64,000 nucleotides of DNA from a virus. The position numbers and the translations under genes were made by a program. Of the stretch, positions 14,559-24,437 are shown in pieces. The stretch's first letter is position 1; each line of letters begins with the position of its first letter. The notes beneath the pieces are model-generated. The model was not told the DNA's origin, ran no database searches, and was given only the letters and a program-made list of their open reading frames with translations. The DNA is taken from positions 1-64,000 of IMG/VR virus record IMGVR_UViG_3300038409_000069; one strand, 5' to 3'.

Positions 14559-17500
14559 CTCGCGCGCACTGTCCAGCGGGTCCTCGGTTACATCTTCCTC
14601 GCCCGTCGCAATGTCGGTGAGCGCCTCGCCTGTAATCCACATCTGCCTCGACGGCAGGCCCGCGGCATAGCCCGCACTCATCAGGGCTTGCTTGACAACC
14701 TCTTCGCTATCGCCGCGCTGGGCTGCCTGCGTCAGCTTGATCGGCGCTTCGATAGCAGCTTGCGCAGGCGTGGCCTTGTAATCATAGCCTGTCACAGCCG
14801 CGTTGAGCGCATCGCGAACGATAGGGATACCCTGGAGCGGATAGAGCGCGACTTCCAAGGCGACGCGTGTGTTGCGCTCCTCATCGTCTTCATCGTCCTG
14901 CGGCTCGAGCCGGCCATAAAACCACATGGTAGCGAGCGCCGGCAGGAACCAGACGAAGGCCATGTTGGCCGCGAAGCGCGCCGGGCTGATCTTGCCGGCC
15001 AGCACGCCAGGGATTTGCTCGACGAACATCTGGTTATAAAACGAGTTCGCCCACGACATAAAAAGCGTGGCGAGGCGCCAGAACTGGTTGTCGTTGGCGA
15101 GGATCGATGCAAGGTCTTTCGGGGCGCCGCCGGACTGCGTAGTCCTGACGATGCTATCCGCATGCTCGACGGCAGCGGCTTCATCGCCTTGCTCAATTCC
15201 AGGAACCTTGCCGGCGAGAGCCGTTTCATAGCCAGCGAGCCACGCAGGGCCAGCAACCGCCATGTCCATGAGCTGAGACAGGATCATCATCTTGTCCTGC
15301 GCCGCCTTCGGGACCTGAGGCAGGATGCCGGGACGCTCGCCGAGTTTCGTCGCCATTGCATCGCGGACGTCCCGATCAAAGTTCGCCATCCGATGCTTCA
15401 TGAAGTCGGAGCGGTCGAAGATGAATTGGAAGCGGGCCGGCAGCGTCTCCGGGGCGCCGAACAGGCGCGCGGTCTGCCTCGCCAGGAACTCAGGATAGTC
15501 GCGCGCGATCGTTATGCCCTTCTGCTTGAGCATCGGCAGGATGCCAGTTCGTGGGATGGCGTTGAGCGCGCCCAGTTCTTGAATCAGCGCAGTCGTGATC
15601 TTGATGCCCATGGACACGACGGTCGCATTGTTGCGCACCTTGGCGACGACGCGCTCCCAGGAATCCATCACGCGCGGCTGGGGCTGCTCGACCTTCGAGA
15701 CCCAATTGTCGAGCACCTTGACGCCCCATGGCCCGAGGACGCCGCTCACCGCAGCCGCCACGCGCTCCGAGGCAATCAACCTGCGGGCGTCGATGATGAG
15801 CTCGCGATGCGTCAGATCGTGGACGGTTTCCTCGACGTGCTCGGAAATAACCGAGATGGGATCGAGGCGGAACGCTTGACCGGCCGTGCCGCGGCGCTGC
15901 TTGAGGCGCCCGCGCTTGGTTCCGATCTGGCGATAGGAGCCGCCCGATATTTGCTCGACGGCTTCCTTCGCCTCGCGCTTGGCTGCTCGCCGCGATCGCG
16001 TTGCATCGAACTTGACCGGAAAATAGCCGCCGCGGAACGTTCCGAAGCGCGTTTGAACGGGGAGCGGCTCCACTTCCTCCGGGCGCACGCCGCGGACGCG
16101 CTCGTCGAGCGCGAAGCTCTCGGCCTTGAACGATTCGAGGAAGTCCCACACGGACTGCACGAAATTCCAGTCACGCTGATCCAAGCGCCTGAGCACAGCT
16201 TGAAGCTGATCTTCCGACCAGTTGAAGCCCTCCATCATGTGTTCGCGGTTGTAGGCGTTTCCGACGTTCAGCGCGACGCCGATCTGTTGCAGCTTCGTCA
16301 GGTTGTCAGCGATCTCCGGGATGAACTCCTTTTTGAGGAGCATCCGGCCAAGCTCTTTCTTGGAATAGACCGACAGGATGTCCTTGAAGCGCTGCGTCTC
16401 TGTAACCAGGCGCTCGGTCTTGGCCGACTCGGCGCGCTGTGCGGCGGGAATGAATGCCGAGAACCACGGGCCGTTGGCCTTGAGTCCGTCCATGAAGCGG
16501 AAGAGCTGTTCGGCCTTCACCATGGATCCGTGAATGTCCATGACGAGATCGACAGCCCGCTCGAAGCGCGAGCGGGAGGCGAGCGACCGCACGATATGAG
16601 CGCGCTTCGGGTATTCCTGTTCAGCCTGGACGACGAGCCCTTCGATCACTTCGTTGAGCTGGCGGTTCTTGCGATCGGTCAGAACCTTGTTCCAGCGACG
16701 CCCGAGCTGGTCGAAGTTCGACACAACATCGCGCAAGCCGCGAACCTCTTCCATGCTGAGCGAATTGAAGGGCCGGCGCCTGATGGCTTCGAGAAAAGCC
16801 GGGTCCATCTCGACGATGTCGTCAACGTCGATGCCTTCGTTTTCCAGTTCAGTCAGGTAGTCCCGGAACGAAGCGCGGGCGCGCGCGCCAGGATAGGGCT
16901 TCGCGCGCAAGTCCACCGCTTCGAGAACCTGATCGATCTGGTCGAGATGGCGACCGCCGCCGGGCAGGAACGCCTTGCGGGTTCCCTCGTTGTCAAACTT
17001 GCGCAGGTAGCGCCGAATCCGGTCGGCTTCATCCGCTGCGGCCCGCGCCAGCCGATACATCCAGAAGCTCGCCAGTTGCCGCGATTTATGCAACGACGCC
17101 TGCGCGTGATCGCCCTTTGCAAGGGCTTCCATGGCATTCCTCGCGGCCCGCCGTTCGCCCGCCAAGAACTTGTCATACGAGCGAACTTCACGCACGCTCA
17201 TATTATTGACGGCGCGCTCTGCAAACTGTCTTGCGGCCCTGTTCGCCGGCGTCACCCGTCCGCCGGCGGCCTGTTGGATCGCGGCGAACTCAAGTTCAAG
17301 GACGCGGGCCTGGGCCTCTGTATTCGCCGCCGCGCGCGCCGCTTCGGCGATGGTTCCATCGCGTAGCGGATCCCCATACTCTGCCTCGAGGCGGGCGTCG
17401 ATGCCTTCTTCGATCGCCTGCGCCCGCGGCTTCAGGCCGCGCAAAGCTTGGATGAGTTCGTCGCCCGATGAAAACCCGAACCAGGTCGCCGCGAGATCGG

Positions 17501-20500
17501 CCGAAACCGAATCCCCGCTCTCCGCCTCCCGGTCGAGCGCCGCCGCGATCTGCTCGCGGATTTCGTCCTTGTTCTTGGTGAGATCGATCCCGCGGCTTTC
17601 GAACCATCGGCGCATGTCGTCGCGTCTCTGGTTTTGCTCAACCGCAGCCTCATCGTCTACCGAATAGACGGCTCTCTCTCCCTTTATGTCGGAGATGAGG
17701 GTCTTGATGAATTCTTCCAGGGTTGGGCGTTCAGGGCCGGCAAACAATTCGTCTTGCGCCAGCTCAACCGGGTCGTTGATGACAAGCGTCCCGTTGCTCC
17801 GGCGCATGAAGTTCTGCGGACCAAGGTCGAAGAAGTAGCGCGGGGCATCCGCTGGCAGAGTCTCGCGCAGGTATGCGCGCAGCGCATCCATCGCCTGAAG
17901 GATGGACTTGCGTTGCGGATCGTTCTCCGCCAAGCCTGTGATAAAGAACCGGCCGTTCTCAACACCCACGCGGGCGCGTGTTTGGTTCTCTTCCAGCCGT
18001 TCAGTGCTGAAGCGGATGCCGGACTCCATCGAAGCCGCTTCGCCAGGGTTCGGCAAATGCTTGGCGTAAGGGGCGCCCTCGGCATGAGCTTGACGCGCGA
18101 AGTCGAGAAATGCACCCGTCACCATATCGGGGCGCATTTCAACGAAGACCGAGCGAGGGTCATTCGGATCAGCGAAGACGGATTTGGATCGCCCGCGCCC
18201 GATCCGTTCGGGGCCGGCGAATAGTTCGTCTTGGGAGAGTTCTTGGGGGCCGACAACTTGCAGGCCGCGTCCTTCGAGGATTTCCAAGGCCCGCTCGTGG
18301 TTTGCAATTTCCCGTTGGCGAGCGCCGTAGGAACTGGACTTCGGGTTCTGTGCCGTAGACCGCGATCCCAGCCATTCGATCTGCGCGCGCATCGCTTCTA
18401 CGGCGGCAGTTCTGTTGCCATGATCGTCCAGGTATTCGCGCACAAGGTCGGCCGGACGGCCCAGCATGCCCTTGTTCTTCTCGACGAACTCGCGCAGCGT
18501 TTGGTCTGTGATTGCAGCCTCGTATGAGGTGCGGATCGGTTTCTGCGTGGCCTCCCTTGAAGCCGTTTGTTCGGTGCGCCGCGGAAACGGGATGACATTC
18601 GAATCGTCGCCCTCTTGGAAAAGTCGCCCCCCCTTCGCCGGCTTCACCCCAAAGTACCCAGCCTCAAACGCTCTTTCTGCAAGAGCATCCGGATCGAGCC
18701 CGCTTTCGTTGTTGATGAGGCCCGGCCTTGCGCGAGGATCGCCGAGGGCTTGCCTGATTTCTCCGCCGGTGTCTTTGATGCCGCCTTGGGCGCGGACCCA
18801 TGCTCCAAGTCTGAGGGCCGTCTTGCGCTTGCCTTGCTTCTTCAGAGCCATTGCATCGGCGAGGACTCTTTCGATGTCCTCAGGACGTGCAGGACGCAAT
18901 GCGGGCGGCAATTCATTCAGGATGTTTTCGCCGTAGTCGTCGACGAGAGCTTGCGCGGAGAGCTTCATCGGCGGAAGGTCTTCGGGCTTCGCTTCCTCTC
19001 CGGTCGGGGCGACGACGTTGCCGTCTTCGTCCGTCTCTTGCGGAAGATCGCGCCATTCGCCAAAGGCGAGCCAGTCATGCGCTCGGCGCGCCGGATCGCT
19101 GTCCACCTCCCGCTCAATCGCCGGACGAATGCGCGCCCGTTCTGAGCGCCACCAGCGCTTTTGCTTTCTGGTATATGTCTCCATGACGCGGGCGCGAAGT
19201 TCTGCCTCTTGGGCTTCTCTGGCGCCTGCGATGGCGTTCTGATAGTCTGCCCAAGCCGCTTCGCTCAATCCGCTTTCTTCGCGCGTTGCGAAGATCGGAC
19301 GATCGACGCCGGCCGCTGCTCTCGCCTCCGCCATCTCTTGTTCGGTTGCGAGAAGCCTGTCGAATACATCCCTGATCTGGGGATTGAGGTTCGCATCAAG
19401 GCGCATCACCGAGCGGTAGATTTGCAGGAGCCACGCCTTGAACGCGGCGAAGGCTTCGCGCAAGCCGAGGCTTGGCGCTTTGCCTTCCATAAGGTAGGCT
19501 TCGAACGTGCGCGCCCACAATTCGTGGTAGTCGCGCCGCTGTTCGAGCGTCATGCTCTCCCACTGGCCCGGCTGCAAACCGAACCAGTTCTGTGTCGATG
19601 CCCACATGTCCTTGAGTTCTTGCGGGGCTTGCTCATCCAGAGAAACCGCCTGCAATATCTCGAGGAACAGGTGGCCGGATTCGTGCAGGAAGGTCGAGAG
19701 ATCGGAGGCTTCGAAAAGGTTGATGGTCGCTTGGCGGAGGCTTCCGTCTGTGGCGAAGCGGTCCAGCAAGATAGAGCCCCTCTTCCCTTCCTGCGAGCGG
19801 GACTGAAACAGCGGCATCCCCTCTTTCAGGACGCGCTCTTTCATTTGGGGGGTGAGGTCGAGGACGTAGGCGGAGGCTTGAGAACGTTCCTCGGGCCCTC
19901 TTACATAGCCATCACGGAGCCGGCCTCTCCCCTGGATATCGCGCAGCGTCGCGGCGGCCTCCTCGCGCGTCGCAAAGTTCTGACCATAAGCCGGGCCCTG
20001 CGTATCCCAAATCGCGAAAGGCGCTCCCGGATCATTGGTCGCATTTCGATCTGTCCGACCGAATTGAACGCTCCCCTCCCTCACCTCCCCGCCCATCGCA
20101 TGCGCCACTTTCTTCACAGCGCCAAGGACGTTCGTGTCATAGTGAGATGCGGCTGAGTCGTTGCCCTGGATCAGCTTTGAAGTTTCACCAGTCGGAAACG
20201 ACACACTATCGAACCCATCCCTTGCGGCTCTATAGATGATCGCTCTTACGGCTGCGCCGGTCCAGGCTGAGGTTTTGGAGGCGAGGGGGGCGCGGACGAA
20301 TTCCGAGCTTCTCCATTGCTGCAATCGTGCTTCAAGTTCCGCGCGAGTGTTGCTATGCGGCTGCTGCGCGGCCTCGTCCGCAGTTAGAGGCTTGAAGGTG
20401 CCGCTCTCGAAAAACTGCGTAGAGGGGTTGTCGGCAAGGACTTTCTGCAAGGTTTCGATTGTGTCCTTGACGGCCCGCGCCTGCTGCCCCAAATCGCTTT

Positions 20501-23500
20501 GCACCTCCCCCCCGAACAGCGTCCTTTGTCCCTTGTCGTCTATACGCTCTTCGCCTCTTACTGAGACCAGGACGCCTAGGTCGTTTGAGGGGGGGCGGGA
20601 CCAGTGGGATTGGAAGTCGGAGCCGGGCATCTTCGGAAGGTTCCGCAGCTCTTCGTAAATCTGCGCGCTGCGCTCGGTGAGTTCCTTGCTCGGCGGCTTG
20701 TCGGCATTCTCCGCCAACTCGCGCAAGAGCGCCGCTTGTCGTTGCTCTGTCTCCCCACTGAACTCCGGAATCTTCAGCCTCAGCTCAAACACCGGCTCAT
20801 CCCCAGGAAGACGGAGATCGCCGGGGCCGCGGCGGATGCCTGCTTCTTGGAATGAGCGGATTTGTTCGGCAGTGCGAGGCCCGGCAAAATTGAAGCCCAT
20901 GTCTTCGGGGGCCAGGACGTCGAACATTTCCTCTTCATAGTCCGCCTGTTCGATGGCGTCGCGATTGCGCGGGTCCACGTACTCCTCAAGCGTCATCGGT
21001 TCGCGTCGGGTTTGCGCCCTCGGATCAAACCGATTAAACGCCTCATTGAGCACAAGCCTATTTGCGCGTATGTGATAGAGAAGTTCTTCTTTCGTGACGG
21101 ACTTCCGCGAGCGGAATTCATCCAGCCCGAGGAACTTCATTTCATCCGCTACGCGACCCGTAAAGCCTGTGACGCCTCTCGCCTTGGCGATCCTGTTCAG
21201 GGCCTCCTCTCCACGCATGGCGCGATCGGGAAGCGCTTTCGCAGCCTCAAGGGCTACGGACATGAAGCCTAGGGCGTCGAGTTCCCGCTGGGTTTGGAAG
21301 AGTTCGCCGCCTTCTGTTCCTGGGCCTCCCTCTCCCACCGATCCGCCAGTTCGTTGGCCTCCTCCTCGGTCAGAAACCCGAGCGGGTCGGAGCGCCTCGA
21401 CCTTTTCGTAGAAGGCGTTGTCTCTGGCGGCGAGTTGCTTGTCACTAGCCCGCTCCTTCTCGAAAGTGTCCGATGGAAGGTTTCCAAGATACAGGATTTC
21501 GCCGTTCGGCGATACGTCCACGTCATCGCGAAGGATGTAGATGGAATCCTCTTCCGGAACGTCCTTGATGTGGTAGCCTTCCGGCAACGGCCTGCGGCCC
21601 AGGAATGCGAGGTAGGCCCGGCGGTGAGCCTCAGTCTGTGGAGTGAAGACATAGGCGCCGCGTTGCATATCGGCCATGTCCTGCAAGAGGATGTCAGCAA
21701 CGCCGTCGAAAATCGCCTTGAGTCCGCTCAAGCCGAACTTTTCCGCGCCCCGCTCGTACATCCGCTCATGGCGGCGCAGGCGCCCCAGGAACGTCCAGTC
21801 AACAGCAGCAGCGTGGCCGTTCTCAGGCTCGGGCGCAATCTGAACGATGACGTGCTCGTTGCCAACCGCAAAGCCATAGCGGCGGGCCGTCTTGGCTTCT
21901 CCCGGAATCGGCTCGGAAACGACATCCTCCGGCGCAAGCGCGGCTTGGTCAAGTTCCCCGCCTTCTTCGTTCATAACGCCGCGCAGAACGCTGTCAGCCG
22001 GCCCTACGTTGCCGGCTTCAGCCTGCCTTGCCCGGGCCTCCTCCTCCCGCGCAAAGCGCACCAGGGCGCGCTGCACCGGCGTGCGCTCGGTATGCGGCGT
22101 CGCCAGAGCCTGCTGTGTCGCGGCTTCCCATTCTGGCGTCTCAGGCTCCGGCAATTGCGCCGGCGGCTCTGTGCGGCCCGTGCTGAATTGGCGGCGCGCA
22201 TCGGCCGGGGCGCCGCGCTCCAGCGTCCGCTCCTGAATTTCCCGCATCGCTTCGCCGGCGCGCTCGGCGGCGGAGCGGACGCGTTCGGATTCGTCAAAGT
22301 CGGCCTGCTCCAGTTCCTGCGCGTCGGCGGCTTCCTCTTCGGCGAGGATTGCATCGAAGCGCTCGCGGGGCGTCGGCTCCGGGCGCATCGGCTGCGCGCC
22401 TTTCAGCGCGGGAGCCGCTTCGTCTTCCTGCGCCGGGCCGCGGACATTGAAGCCCTCTCCGAACAGGGTTCGCAAGAACTTCTCGGTCCGCTGCGCATAG
22501 TCGCCCTGCCCTTTGCGAGAAAGCGCCTGGATGGCGCGGGCCAGAGCGCCGTACATTTTCGCGTACCGTGCATTGACTTGCGGGCTGGTTCCGCCTTCAC
22601 GGTAGGCTTGATCCAGAAGTTCGCGGACTCGGGCTTCGACGACGGCGCCAATCTCGTCGTCGCTCTGCGCGATCTGGGCTTCGTTGGCAATATCCTCAAC
22701 GCGCTTGCGGATCACTTCGATTTGGGCTTCGCGTTCGGCCGGCGTCGCCTCGTTCGGCGAGCGCCGAGCGAAGTTCTGAAGCGATGCATGCGCGGGAACG
22801 CGCAGCACGCGCGCCGCGAATGTTCCGCTCGGCATCGAGACTTGGGCGTGTGCGGCAAGCGCCTGTTCAAGCCTTTCGGCGCCGATGCCGAGTTGATCGG
22901 CGACGGTGAATGGATCGGCGCCCGCCGACTGGAAGTGCTCGACGAAGCGGTCCGCATCGATGAACACTTCGCTCGGGTCCATCTCATTGACGGCGCCTTC
23001 GAGCGCGGACGGAAGCCGCTGGCCAAGTGCAGACTTGCGCGCCGCTTCGGTCTGCTGTTCGAACAGCGCGGCGTTGCGGTCAGCCGCGGCGACTTCGCGA
23101 AGGTCGAGCCCGAGATTGACGCTCGACGGGATTGCCGCAAAGCCTATGCCGCCCTGCGCGCCGATATAGCCGGCGCGCAGAATTTGCTCGATCGCTTCGG
23201 GCGTGAAGACCTTGCTCCACGCCGTCGCCGCGTCGCCCTCGCCTGCGCCCCGCTCCGTCTCCTGCTGGGCAAGGTCCTGGTGGATGATTTGGGCAAGCTG
23301 TTGCGAGGCTTCCTCGACGCCCTGATCGACGGACGTGGCTGCAACGTCCGCCAGCGCCCGCCTGTAAGCCGGCGCAGCGCCCGGGCGGACGATGCCGCGT
23401 CCGGCGATCGCGCGCGCCCCGAGCCGCCCAAGGCCTGATAGGCGCAGCCCCAGCGCATCGCCGACGAATTCGAGCGCCGTCGCCCAGGCGCCATAGGCTT

Positions 23501-24437
23501 CAGCCTGCCTCGCCGCTGCGTCAGGATCAGCGCCGGCGCGCAGAAACTCGACGTAGGCCTGTCCCGTCTCCTGCTCGTTTCCGAACGACAGGTAGCCGCC
23601 GGCGAAGCCGCCGAAGCCTCCGATGGCGGAGCTGACGCCGGCGATCGGCGCGACCAGAGCGGCCCTTCCTGCTTCGCCTGCATCTCCAGCCAGCACCTTG
23701 CGCGCAATCTCGCGGCGCTCGGCTTCGTTGCCGTAGGAGCCGGAAAACGCTTCGTCTGTTCTGCGGGCCGCCTGCCGGCCAGCCCGTTCGAGCGAACCGA
23801 GCACCTGCGGCGCGAGCCGTGCGGTCGGCCCTAGGATGAACGGACCCCAATCGTCGCCGCCCTCGCGGGCCTGGAGTTCGTCAAGCCTCGCTTGCTCTTC
23901 GGCCGTGAGCGCCGGCCCCCTGCCGCGCTGCGCCTGATACGAGCGATAGCCGAGCTTGCCGAGCTCGACGTCGAGCTGGCCTTGGCGGAATTGCGGACGC
24001 GGATCAATCCCGCCGCGGCGCAGCGGCTCAAGAACCAAGCCCGGCGAGAACAGGACGCCAGCTTGCAGCGCGATTTGCTGCGCCGTTGGATCGCGCGCAA
24101 GCCTTTCGAAGATCGACAGCGTTTCTACGTCATCACGGGCGACTGCAATGTTGTTCTGGTTTTCAAGCCAGCGCCGCAAGCGCGGACTAGTCTCTGTCTG
24201 TTGCTCAATGCGCTGCGCTTCGGCGGCGCGCGAGAAGACATCGCGATATGTCGTGACGGCTTGCCGCGGCTGACGCACGATTTCGCCGATTTGCGCATCG
24301 ACGGCGGCCTCGTCAGGCGTTTGCACTTCCTGCGTCAGATTGCGATGGATGGGCGACGGCAAGGCGCCCTCGCGGTCCTCGCGCTCTTCGTCGGATTCGA
24401 GCGGATGCGTGTCGAGCCATTCCGAGAGCGTCGTCAT
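14535..24437 (-). CDS. Giant polyvalent internal virion (ejection) protein, 3,300 aa
   Basis: It occupies the T7 gp16 position, after gp14- and gp15-like genes. No polymerase motifs are seen. Visible modules: a helical N-terminus with Gly-rich hydrophobic stretches (about 255-285); a region near 1075-1130 (ADEMKFLGLDEF, VTKEELLYHIRAN) and an 'EVQSD...' domain (about 1300-1500), both typical of phage large polyvalent proteins; a zincin-like metallopeptidase with HESGH at 1585-1589; a kinase-fold-like patch with DLGPQN (2204-2209) and NDP (2221-2223); then about 900 mainly helical residues with a hydrophobic segment near the C-terminus. It is probably ejected with the DNA. The start overlaps the previous stop. 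Catalysis is predicted only from motifs. Confidence 0.8.
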   Translation of the reverse strand: MTTLSEWLDTHPLESDEEREDREGALPSPIHRNLTQEVQTPDEAAVDAQIGEIVRQPRQAVTTYRDVFSRAAEAQRIEQQTETSPRLRRWLENQNNIAVARDDVETLSIFERLARDPTAQQIALQAGVLFSPGLVLEPLRRGGIDPRPQFRQGQLDVELGKLGYRSYQAQRGRGPALTAEEQARLDELQAREGGDDWGPFILGPTARLAPQVLGSLERAGRQAARRTDEAFSGSYGNEAERREIARKVLAGDAGEAGRAALVAPIAGVSSAIGGFGGFAGGYLSFGNEQETGQAYVEFLRAGADPDAAARQAEAYGAWATALEFVGDALGLRLSGLGRLGARAIAGRGIVRPGAAPAYRRALADVAATSVDQGVEEASQQLAQIIHQDLAQQETERGAGEGDAATAWSKVFTPEAIEQILRAGYIGAQGGIGFAAIPSSVNLGLDLREVAAADRNAALFEQQTEAARKSALGQRLPSALEGAVNEMDPSEVFIDADRFVEHFQSAGADPFTVADQLGIGAERLEQALAAHAQVSMPSGTFAARVLRVPAHASLQNFARRSPNEATPAEREAQIEVIRKRVEDIANEAQIAQSDDEIGAVVEARVRELLDQAYREGGTSPQVNARYAKMYGALARAIQALSRKGQGDYAQRTEKFLRTLFGEGFNVRGPAQEDEAAPALKGAQPMRPEPTPRERFDAILAEEEAADAQELEQADFDESERVRSAAERAGEAMREIQERTLERGAPADARRQFSTGRTEPPAQLPEPETPEWEAATQQALATPHTERTPVQRALVRFAREEEARARQAEAGNVGPADSVLRGVMNEEGGELDQAALAPEDVVSEPIPGEAKTARRYGFAVGNEHVIVQIAPEPENGHAAAVDWTFLGRLRRHERMYERGAEKFGLSGLKAIFDGVADILLQDMADMQRGAYVFTPQTEAHRRAYLAFLGRRPLPEGYHIKDVPEEDSIYILRDDVDVSPNGEILYLGNLPSDTFEKERASDKQLAARDNAFYEKVEALRPARVSDRGGGQRTGGSVGEGGPGTEGGELFQTQRELDALGFMSVALEAAKALPDRAMRGEEALNRIAKARGVTGFTGRVADEMKFLGLDEFRSRKSVTKEELLYHIRANRLVLNEAFNRFDPRAQTRREPMTLEEYVDPRNRDAIEQADYEEEMFDVLAPEDMGFNFAGPRTAEQIRSFQEAGIRRGPGDLRLPGDEPVFELRLKIPEFSGETEQRQAALLRELAENADKPPSKELTERSAQIYEELRNLPKMPGSDFQSHWSRPPSNDLGVLVSVRGEERIDDKGQRTLFGGEVQSDLGQQARAVKDTIETLQKVLADNPSTQFFESGTFKPLTADEAAQQPHSNTRAELEARLQQWRSSEFVRAPLASKTSAWTGAAVRAIIYRAARDGFDSVSFPTGETSKLIQGNDSAASHYDTNVLGAVKKVAHAMGGEVREGSVQFGRTDRNATNDPGAPFAIWDTQGPAYGQNFATREEAAATLRDIQGRGRLRDGYVRGPEERSQASAYVLDLTPQMKERVLKEGMPLFQSRSQEGKRGSILLDRFATDGSLRQATINLFEASDLSTFLHESGHLFLEILQAVSLDEQAPQELKDMWASTQNWFGLQPGQWESMTLEQRRDYHELWARTFEAYLMEGKAPSLGLREAFAAFKAWLLQIYRSVMRLDANLNPQIRDVFDRLLATEQEMAEARAAAGVDRPIFATREESGLSEAAWADYQNAIAGAREAQEAELRARVMETYTRKQKRWWRSERARIRPAIEREVDSDPARRAHDWLAFGEWRDLPQETDEDGNVVAPTGEEAKPEDLPPMKLSAQALVDDYGENILNELPPALRPARPEDIERVLADAMALKKQGKRKTALRLGAWVRAQGGIKDTGGEIRQALGDPRARPGLINNESGLDPDALAERAFEAGYFGVKPAKGGRLFQEGDDSNVIPFPRRTEQTASREATQKPIRTSYEAAITDQTLREFVEKNKGMLGRPADLVREYLDDHGNRTAAVEAMRAQIEWLGSRSTAQNPKSSSYGARQREIANHERALEILEGRGLQVVGPQELSQDELFAGPERIGRGRSKSVFADPNDPRSVFVEMRPDMVTGAFLDFARQAHAEGAPYAKHLPNPGEAASMESGIRFSTERLEENQTRARVGVENGRFFITGLAENDPQRKSILQAMDALRAYLRETLPADAPRYFFDLGPQNFMRRSNGTLVINDPVELAQDELFAGPERPTLEEFIKTLISDIKGERAVYSVDDEAAVEQNQRRDDMRRWFESRGIDLTKNKDEIREQIAAALDREAESGDSVSADLAATWFGFSSGDELIQALRGLKPRAQAIEEGIDARLEAEYGDPLRDGTIAEAARAAANTEAQARVLELEFAAIQQAAGGRVTPANRAARQFAERAVNNMSVREVRSYDKFLAGERRAARNAMEALAKGDHAQASLHKSRQLASFWMYRLARAAADEADRIRRYLRKFDNEGTRKAFLPGGGRHLDQIDQVLEAVDLRAKPYPGARARASFRDYLTELENEGIDVDDIVEMDPAFLEAIRRRPFNSLSMEEVRGLRDVVSNFDQLGRRWNKVLTDRKNRQLNEVIEGLVVQAEQEYPKRAHIVRSLASRSRFERAVDLVMDIHGSMVKAEQLFRFMDGLKANGPWFSAFIPAAQRAESAKTERLVTETQRFKDILSVYSKKELGRMLLKKEFIPEIADNLTKLQQIGVALNVGNAYNREHMMEGFNWSEDQLQAVLRRLDQRDWNFVQSVWDFLESFKAESFALDERVRGVRPEEVEPLPVQTRFGTFRGGYFPVKFDATRSRRAAKREAKEAVEQISGGSYRQIGTKRGRLKQRRGTAGQAFRLDPISVISEHVEETVHDLTHRELIIDARRLIASERVAAAVSGVLGPWGVKVLDNWVSKVEQPQPRVMDSWERVVAKVRNNATVVSMGIKITTALIQELGALNAIPRTGILPMLKQKGITIARDYPEFLARQTARLFGAPETLPARFQFIFDRSDFMKHRMANFDRDVRDAMATKLGERPGILPQVPKAAQDKMMILSQLMDMAVAGPAWLAGYETALAGKVPGIEQGDEAAAVEHADSIVRTTQSGGAPKDLASILANDNQFWRLATLFMSWANSFYNQMFVEQIPGVLAGKISPARFAANMAFVWFLPALATMWFYGRLEPQDDEDDEERNTRVALEVALYPLQGIPIVRDALNAAVTGYDYKATPAQAAIEAPIKLTQAAQRGDSEEVVKQALMSAGYAAGLPSRQMWITGEALTDIATGEEDVTEDPLDSARELLIQDTR
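17754..18233 (-). repeat. Repeated QDELFAGPER peptide flanking a kinase-like module
   Basis: The giant protein contains QDELFAGPER twice, at residues 2069-2078 and 2228-2237. The about 150 residues from the first copy carry a nucleotide-loop-like IGRGRSKSVF and the DLGPQN...NDP motif. The arrangement looks like domain insertion or duplication at a short repeat. Confidence 0.5.

Noticed and set aside
14688-17366. Long plus-strand open frame (892 codons) opposite the giant protein
   Set aside because: Antisense to a well-supported gene; Arg/Leu/Asp-rich shadow composition without domains.
21294-23438. Plus-strand open frame of 714 codons
   Set aside because: Antisense shadow of the giant virion protein, typical of high-GC third-position bias.
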